61,944 nucleotides of DNA from positions 1 to 61,944 of the forward strand of contig NZ_JAAEAH010000059.1 in assembly GCF_010998615.1 (NCBI RefSeq), given 5' to 3'. The position numbers and the translations under genes were made by a program. Positions 58,371 through 61,944 of this stretch are shown piece by piece (positions within the stretch are counted from its first letter, which is position 1; the number at the start of each line of letters is the position of its first letter). Below the pieces are notes generated by a model that was given only the letters and a program-made list of their open reading frames with translations, did no database searches and was not told the DNA's origin. The DNA is from Myxococcus sp. CA023 (GTDB taxonomy: Bacteria > Myxococcota > Myxococcia > Myxococcales > Myxococcaceae).

Positions 58371-59858
58371 CTACGGCTTGGTGTAGTTGATGGCCAGGTT
58401 GAACGTAGCGGCCGTGTAGCCACGCACCATGATGTACGCGGTGGTCTGGCCCGCGGGCACGGCGATGTCGCACGTCTCGGAAGCGCCGCTGAGGTACGGA
58501 CGGCAGTTGTACGCGCTCGTGGTGGGGGCCGAGCCAAAGCGGACGTAGAGGTCCGGGTCACCCGAGCCCGTCATCACGACCTTGAAGTTGGTGCCGGCCT
58601 TCACGCTGAAGGCGCCGTAGTTCTGGCTGCCACCCGAGGTCACGGAGCCAGAGCGCGTCTCGCTGGTGGGCGTGCCGTTACCACCGCCCAGGGGCGCCAG
58701 GTAGTTGATGGTCAGGCTGAAGTTGGCGGCCGAGTAGCCACGCACCATGATGTACGCGCTGGTCACGCCTTCCGGGACCTCGATCTCGCAGGTCTCGTTG
58801 GCGCCGGCGAGGTACGGACGGCAGTTGTACTCCGTCGTGGTGGGCGCCGAGCCGAAGCGGACGTAGAGGTCCGGGTCACCCGTACCCGTACCCGTCATCA
58901 CGACCTTGAAGGTCGAGCGGGGGACGATGGTGAAGGGACCGTAGTTGACGTTCGCATTCGCAGCCACCGAGCCCGAGCGGGTCTCCGTGGTGGGAACGCC
59001 TTCCGGCGGCGGCGGGGGCGGCGGGGGCGGCTCACCGTTCGGCGTGCCGTAGAGCGCCTGGATGCCCTGGACGTCCTTCGTCGTCAGCACGAGGTCACCC
59101 GTCTGCGTGCCGTTGCAGTGCGGGTAGTGCATGACGGACGCGCCGTCGTAGGCCGTCAGCTCGCGCCAGTTGTTGTCCTCGAAGCACGTACGGGCCTCGG
59201 GCCGGGTGTGCTCATGACGGAAGCCAAGCACGTGGCCCAGCTCGTGGCGCGTCACGCCCGCCAGCGTCCAGACGCCCATGGGGCCGAAGGCGCTGTTGTC
59301 GAAGAGGACGTTGCGGCTGGAGCGCGCGTCACCCGGGAAGAACGCGCGGGCGATGTACTGGCCATTCACGTTGATGGGGCGCACGTCGAACAGCACGTTG
59401 TTGTTGGAGGCGGTGCAGTTGGAGTCCTGCGCGCTCACGTGGACGAACTTCACGTAGCCGGCGGCCTCCCACGCGGCCGTCGCGCTGGCCATGGCGTTGA
59501 CCACCGTCTGGTAGTTGTTACCGAACGAGGTGCTCACGCAGTAGGTGAGGTTCAGCTTCTGCGTGTCGTTCCACTTCGCGTCCGCCCCGCCCACGCGGTG
59601 GACGATGAGCTGCCCGTTCTTGACGTTGTTGTCATAGAACTCGCGCAGGTGCTTCTCGGTCGCGAACGTCGTGTCACCGTCGGCGATGAAGATGCCCGTG
59701 TCGGGCTCCTGGTACACGAGAGAGAGGAACTCCTCCCACGACATCCCCTGACCGAGCGTCTCCTCGGAGGCGGGGGTGGTGCCATCGCTACCGCCGCAAC
59801 CGGCGAGCAGCGCCAGGCCCGTGAGGGCGCCGACGAACTTGGACTGTGACATGGACAT
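58371..59858 (-). CDS. Matrixin-like zinc metalloprotease lipoprotein with two PPC domains
   Basis: 495 residues. Lipobox LLAGC (Cys21). The zinc site is HELGHVLGFRH (His205, Glu206, His209, His215) with a Met-turn (SVMHYP, Met243), as in matrixins and astacins. The C-terminal part is a run of about nine prolines, then two PPC (bacterial pre-peptidase C-terminal) domains (about 285-370 and 390-495) with nearly identical stretches (DPDLYVRFGSAPTT). PPC domains are usually trimmed after secretion and aid folding or export. Expected role: extracellular proteolysis. Transcription ends at the terminator downstream. Confidence 0.92.
   Translation of the reverse strand: MSMSQSKFVGALTGLALLAGCGGSDGTTPASEETLGQGMSWEEFLSLVYQEPDTGIFIADGDTTFATEKHLREFYDNNVKNGQLIVHRVGGADAKWNDTQKLNLTYCVSTSFGNNYQTVVNAMASATAAWEAAGYVKFVHVSAQDSNCTASNNNVLFDVRPINVNGQYIARAFFPGDARSSRNVLFDNSAFGPMGVWTLAGVTRHELGHVLGFRHEHTRPEARTCFEDNNWRELTAYDGASVMHYPHCNGTQTGDLVLTTKDVQGIQALYGTPNGEPPPPPPPPPEGVPTTETRSGSVAANANVNYGPFTIVPRSTFKVVMTGTGTGDPDLYVRFGSAPTTTEYNCRPYLAGANETCEIEVPEGVTSAYIMVRGYSAANFSLTINYLAPLGGGNGTPTSETRSGSVTSGGSQNYGAFSVKAGTNFKVVMTGSGDPDLYVRFGSAPTTSAYNCRPYLSGASETCDIAVPAGQTTAYIMVRGYTAATFNLAINYTKP
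58383..59000 (-). repeat. Tandem direct repeat encoding the duplicated PPC domain
   Basis: Two copies offset by about 318 bp (matching stretches begin at 58383 and 58701), the same in frame. They encode the two PPC domains of the metalloprotease. Nucleotide identity is high in the central part, suggesting recent duplication or gene conversion. Confidence 0.75.
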
Positions 59859-60031
59859 CCTTGTTGGGATGAGTGGTTCGCAGCTGATTAAGCAGCCGCC
59901 ATGCCAGCATCCAAGCCATCGCCGTCATTCAGGATTTCTGATGGCTCCCCGCTCAACGCGGTGTACCGGGACTCCAAGGCCCCCCGACCATTCGTAAACA
60001 GGCTTTACACCTCACCGTGAAATGACAGTGC

Positions 60032-60053
60032 TTCTAAGGGTTTACCCATAGAA
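60032..60053. promoter_or_regulatory. Inverted repeat upstream of the metalloprotease gene
   Basis: Arms of 10 bp with a single mismatch and a 2-nt centre (arms 60032-60041 and 60044-60053) in a comparatively A+T-rich gap of 297 nt (59859-60155), between the TPR lipoprotein gene and the metalloprotease gene, both on the minus strand. It could be an operator for the metalloprotease or a terminator for the lipoprotein gene; no T-run is evident. The rest of the gap holds no convincing gene. Confidence 0.4.
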
Positions 60054-60155
60054 GAATGGCTGACCAAAATTCAGACGGACCGTCCTGAAACAAGACACCT
60101 TTCACCGACCGCCCACATTCGCCCGTCCCAGAAAAAGACGGTGCCAGCGGAAGCC

Positions 60156-61944
60156 CTACAATCCCACCAGGCTCTCCGGACGATTCAGGCCGCGCGCACG
60201 GCCCAGCGGCTGGAGGATGTCCTGCGGCGGCGCGTCCGCGGTGAGCAGGAGCGCGCGCACGGCGGTCTCCACCACGTCCTCGGCACCGGGGCGGACCATG
60301 CCGCGGCGGGCATCCTCCACGCGCTTGCCGCGGTAGGCGTCGAAGCGCTCCTTCACGCGGCGGGCAACGTCCGACACCGCCTTGTCGCCCACCTCCACGC
60401 GCAGCTCCAATTCGTTGCGCAGCTGCACCGGGTCCGCGAGCACGCCGTACCGGTCGTAGCCCTTGTGCGCCATGTCCTCGTGCATCACCGCGTAGTCCTG
60501 CGTGTTGGGCGCGGGCACCTGCTGCTCCTTGATGAGGTCCCGCATCACCGCGGTGACGGAGGCCGTCACGGTGAGCCGGTGGAGCTGCACGTCGAACACG
60601 AAGTCCGAATACATGGGCTCCTCCACGGTGATGGGCTCGCGGAAGGTGGCGTCGCGGTGGCGCTGCACCTGCGTGCGCTGGCCCTCGGACTTGTCCAGCG
60701 CCTCCTCCAGCGCCTTCTCCTTCTGCAGGGACGCGGCGGCCTTGGCCACCAGCAGCACCTCCTCGGCGACGCACGCCTTGTTGTCGCAGCGTGAGGGGTT
60801 GCACTCGCTGGGGAACTGCCCCGGGCCGCTGACCTCGCGCGCGGCCTCGCCGCAATCCTGCAGGGCCTCGCGGCACTGGCGGCGCTCCCGCTCGCGGCAG
60901 CGCTCCGCGGCCACGCGCACCATGGACAGCTCCGCCTGCATGCGCAGGTACTCCCGCAGCGCGGCGGCCTGCTTGCGCTCCACGTCCTCCAGGGTGCGCT
61001 CGGCCTTCAGGAGCTGGGTCTCGAAGCCGCCGCGGCGCGGGTTGGGCACGGAGCGATTTCCGGCGAGGTAGCGCTGCGTGCGCTGCGACTCCTCCACCAC
61101 CTGCAGCGGCAGCACCCGCTCCAGTGACAAATCCAGCGTCACGCCTTCGCGGCCCGCCGGGGCCTCCGTCACCACGCGCAGGGGCAACTGCGTGGGCAGC
61201 ATCGCCGCCAGCCGGCCGGCCGCCAGCCGCTGCGCCACGTCCGGCGCTCCGGCCCGGTCCTCCACCGGCGAGGCCACCACCAGGAAGGCCACCTCGTCGC
61301 GCAGCTTCTGGCGCACGGCCTCGGCCCGCTCCCGCGCCGCGGTGGCGCCCACGCGCTCCTGGTCCGCGCGGACGTAGGCCACCAGCGCGTTGCCCAGCTT
61401 GCCGGCCTTCTCCAGACCCTCACCCGTGCCGAACCAGCGCCGCGCCCAGGCCACCTGCACGCCGTCCACGCCCCGCTTGGCGGCCGCGTGGTCCGGCGCC
61501 ACCGACAGCACCGCGTCGAACTCCGTGCGCGCGTCCTGCAACCGCTCCGCCTTCAACGCCACGTTGCCCGCCGCCACGCGCGCATCCAGGGTGGCGCCGA
61601 GCAGCTCCCGCGCCGAAGCGTTGTCCGCGTTGAGTTCCAGCGCGCGCACCAGGCGCTTCATCGCGCCATCCAGGTCCCCGGAGGCATGCACGGCGCGCGC
61701 ATCCTCCAGCACCACCTCACTCCAGGCCTGGCGCACCTTGCCCAGCTTCACCTTGACCTCGGAGGCCTCCGGGTCCGCTGCCAGCGCGCGCAGATAGGCC
61801 GCCTCCGCCTCCGCCCACTTCTGTTCCTGGCTGGCGGCGTCTCCCTCCTTCACCGCACGGGAGAAGGCGGAGCAGCCGGACAGTGCGAGCACCAGGGCCA
61901 GGGCCAGGGCCCCCAACCAGGGGTGGGACGAAGAAGGAGGGGGG
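60156..61944 (-). CDS. TPR-containing lipoprotein (5' end cut by window edge)
   Basis: At least 586 codons. A lipobox LSGC follows LGALALALVLA, so the visible N-terminus is a lipoprotein signal. The frame stays open to the right edge (reading ...SSSHPWLGALA), so the true start probably lies outside the window; a TTG at 61916 is the first alternative start inside it. Residues from about 25-175 form TPR-like helix pairs (EAEAAYLRALAADPEASEV). A coiled coil and a Cys-containing stretch (CNPSRCDNKACVAEE) follow. Function unknown; likely a periplasmic or outer-membrane scaffold. Confidence 0.85.
   Translation of the reverse strand, partial: PPPSSSHPWLGALALALVLALSGCSAFSRAVKEGDAASQEQKWAEAEAAYLRALAADPEASEVKVKLGKVRQAWSEVVLEDARAVHASGDLDGAMKRLVRALELNADNASARELLGATLDARVAAGNVALKAERLQDARTEFDAVLSVAPDHAAAKRGVDGVQVAWARRWFGTGEGLEKAGKLGNALVAYVRADQERVGATAARERAEAVRQKLRDEVAFLVVASPVEDRAGAPDVAQRLAAGRLAAMLPTQLPLRVVTEAPAGREGVTLDLSLERVLPLQVVEESQRTQRYLAGNRSVPNPRRGGFETQLLKAERTLEDVERKQAAALREYLRMQAELSMVRVAAERCRERERRQCREALQDCGEAAREVSGPGQFPSECNPSRCDNKACVAEEVLLVAKAAASLQKEKALEEALDKSEGQRTQVQRHRDATFREPITVEEPMYSDFVFDVQLHRLTVTASVTAVMRDLIKEQQVPAPNTQDYAVMHEDMAHKGYDRYGVLADPVQLRNELELRVEVGDKAVSDVARRVKERFDAYRGKRVEDARRGMVRPGAEDVVETAVRALLLTADAPPQDILQPLGRARGLNRPESLVGL

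Noticed and set aside
58383..59000. Repeats read as a CRISPR-like or tandem array
   Set aside because: The two copies are about 318 bp apart, in frame and encode PPC domains; there are no short regular spacers.
58110..59849. 579-codon open frame on the plus strand
   Set aside because: Antisense to the matrixin-like metalloprotease, whose zinc site, lipobox and terminator are clear.
1..61944. tRNA, rRNA, phage and transposon genes
   Set aside because: None was recognised when reading both strands.

Overview
The window is very G+C-rich bacterial DNA. Genes are dense on both strands and third codon positions are almost always G or C. Gene content (many lipoproteins, TonB receptors, TPR/HEAT proteins, secreted zinc proteases, an effector-associated-domain protease) points to a myxobacterium, most likely Myxococcus or a close relative. 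That assignment is inference from style and families; no rRNA marker is present. I see no tRNA, rRNA, insertion sequence, prophage or CRISPR array.

Layout. 1-7157 (minus): a lipoprotein cut by the left edge, a TonB-dependent receptor with its own TonB C-terminal domain, an OmpA-like lipoprotein, a chalcone-isomerase-fold protein, a KAS III-like condensing enzyme and an exported protein. 7319-14205: a stand-alone molybdopterin oxidoreductase, a flippase-like membrane protein overlapping it tail to tail, an enoyl reductase and a large zinc-ribbon/HEAT-like protein. 14422-21258 (plus): a small Cys-rich lipoprotein with a clean terminator, then a promoter, a structured leader and a five-gene operon: alpha-oxoamine synthase, AGMO-like lipid hydroxylase, two FemAB/GNAT-like acyltransferases, and a formyltransferase-fold protein. 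This is the best candidate for an undescribed pathway, probably making an N-acylated, hydroxylated amino-lipid. 21324-24659: lipoprotein, PilZ protein, TetR regulator and a saccharopine-dehydrogenase-like oxidoreductase. A 16-bp palindrome separates that pair from a urease operon (24838-29619: ureD, fused gamma-beta subunit, ureC, ureF, ureG with a His-rich tail, no ureE).

29673-35191 holds a zinc metalloprotease, a small membrane protein, an erythromycin-esterase homologue, an NTF2-like protein and an alpha/beta hydrolase. 35219-43254 (minus) holds a secreted caspase-like protein with a calcium-loop motif and Leptospira-type surface repeats, then ExbB-ExbD-TonB, a second TonB-domain/TonB-receptor fusion and its partner lipoprotein. 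The receptor-lipoprotein pair is therefore duplicated, at the left edge and here.

43367-53387 holds an SDR and a minus-strand group: an alpha-2-macroglobulin split into two membrane-anchored halves (ATGA overlap), a cytosolic EAD1-like/trypsin-like protease, and a large coiled-coil membrane protein. 53489-61944 holds small conserved proteins, a nucleotidyltransferase-fold protein, an AEC transporter, a matrixin-like metalloprotease with duplicated PPC domains and a strong terminator, and a TPR lipoprotein whose start lies beyond the right edge.
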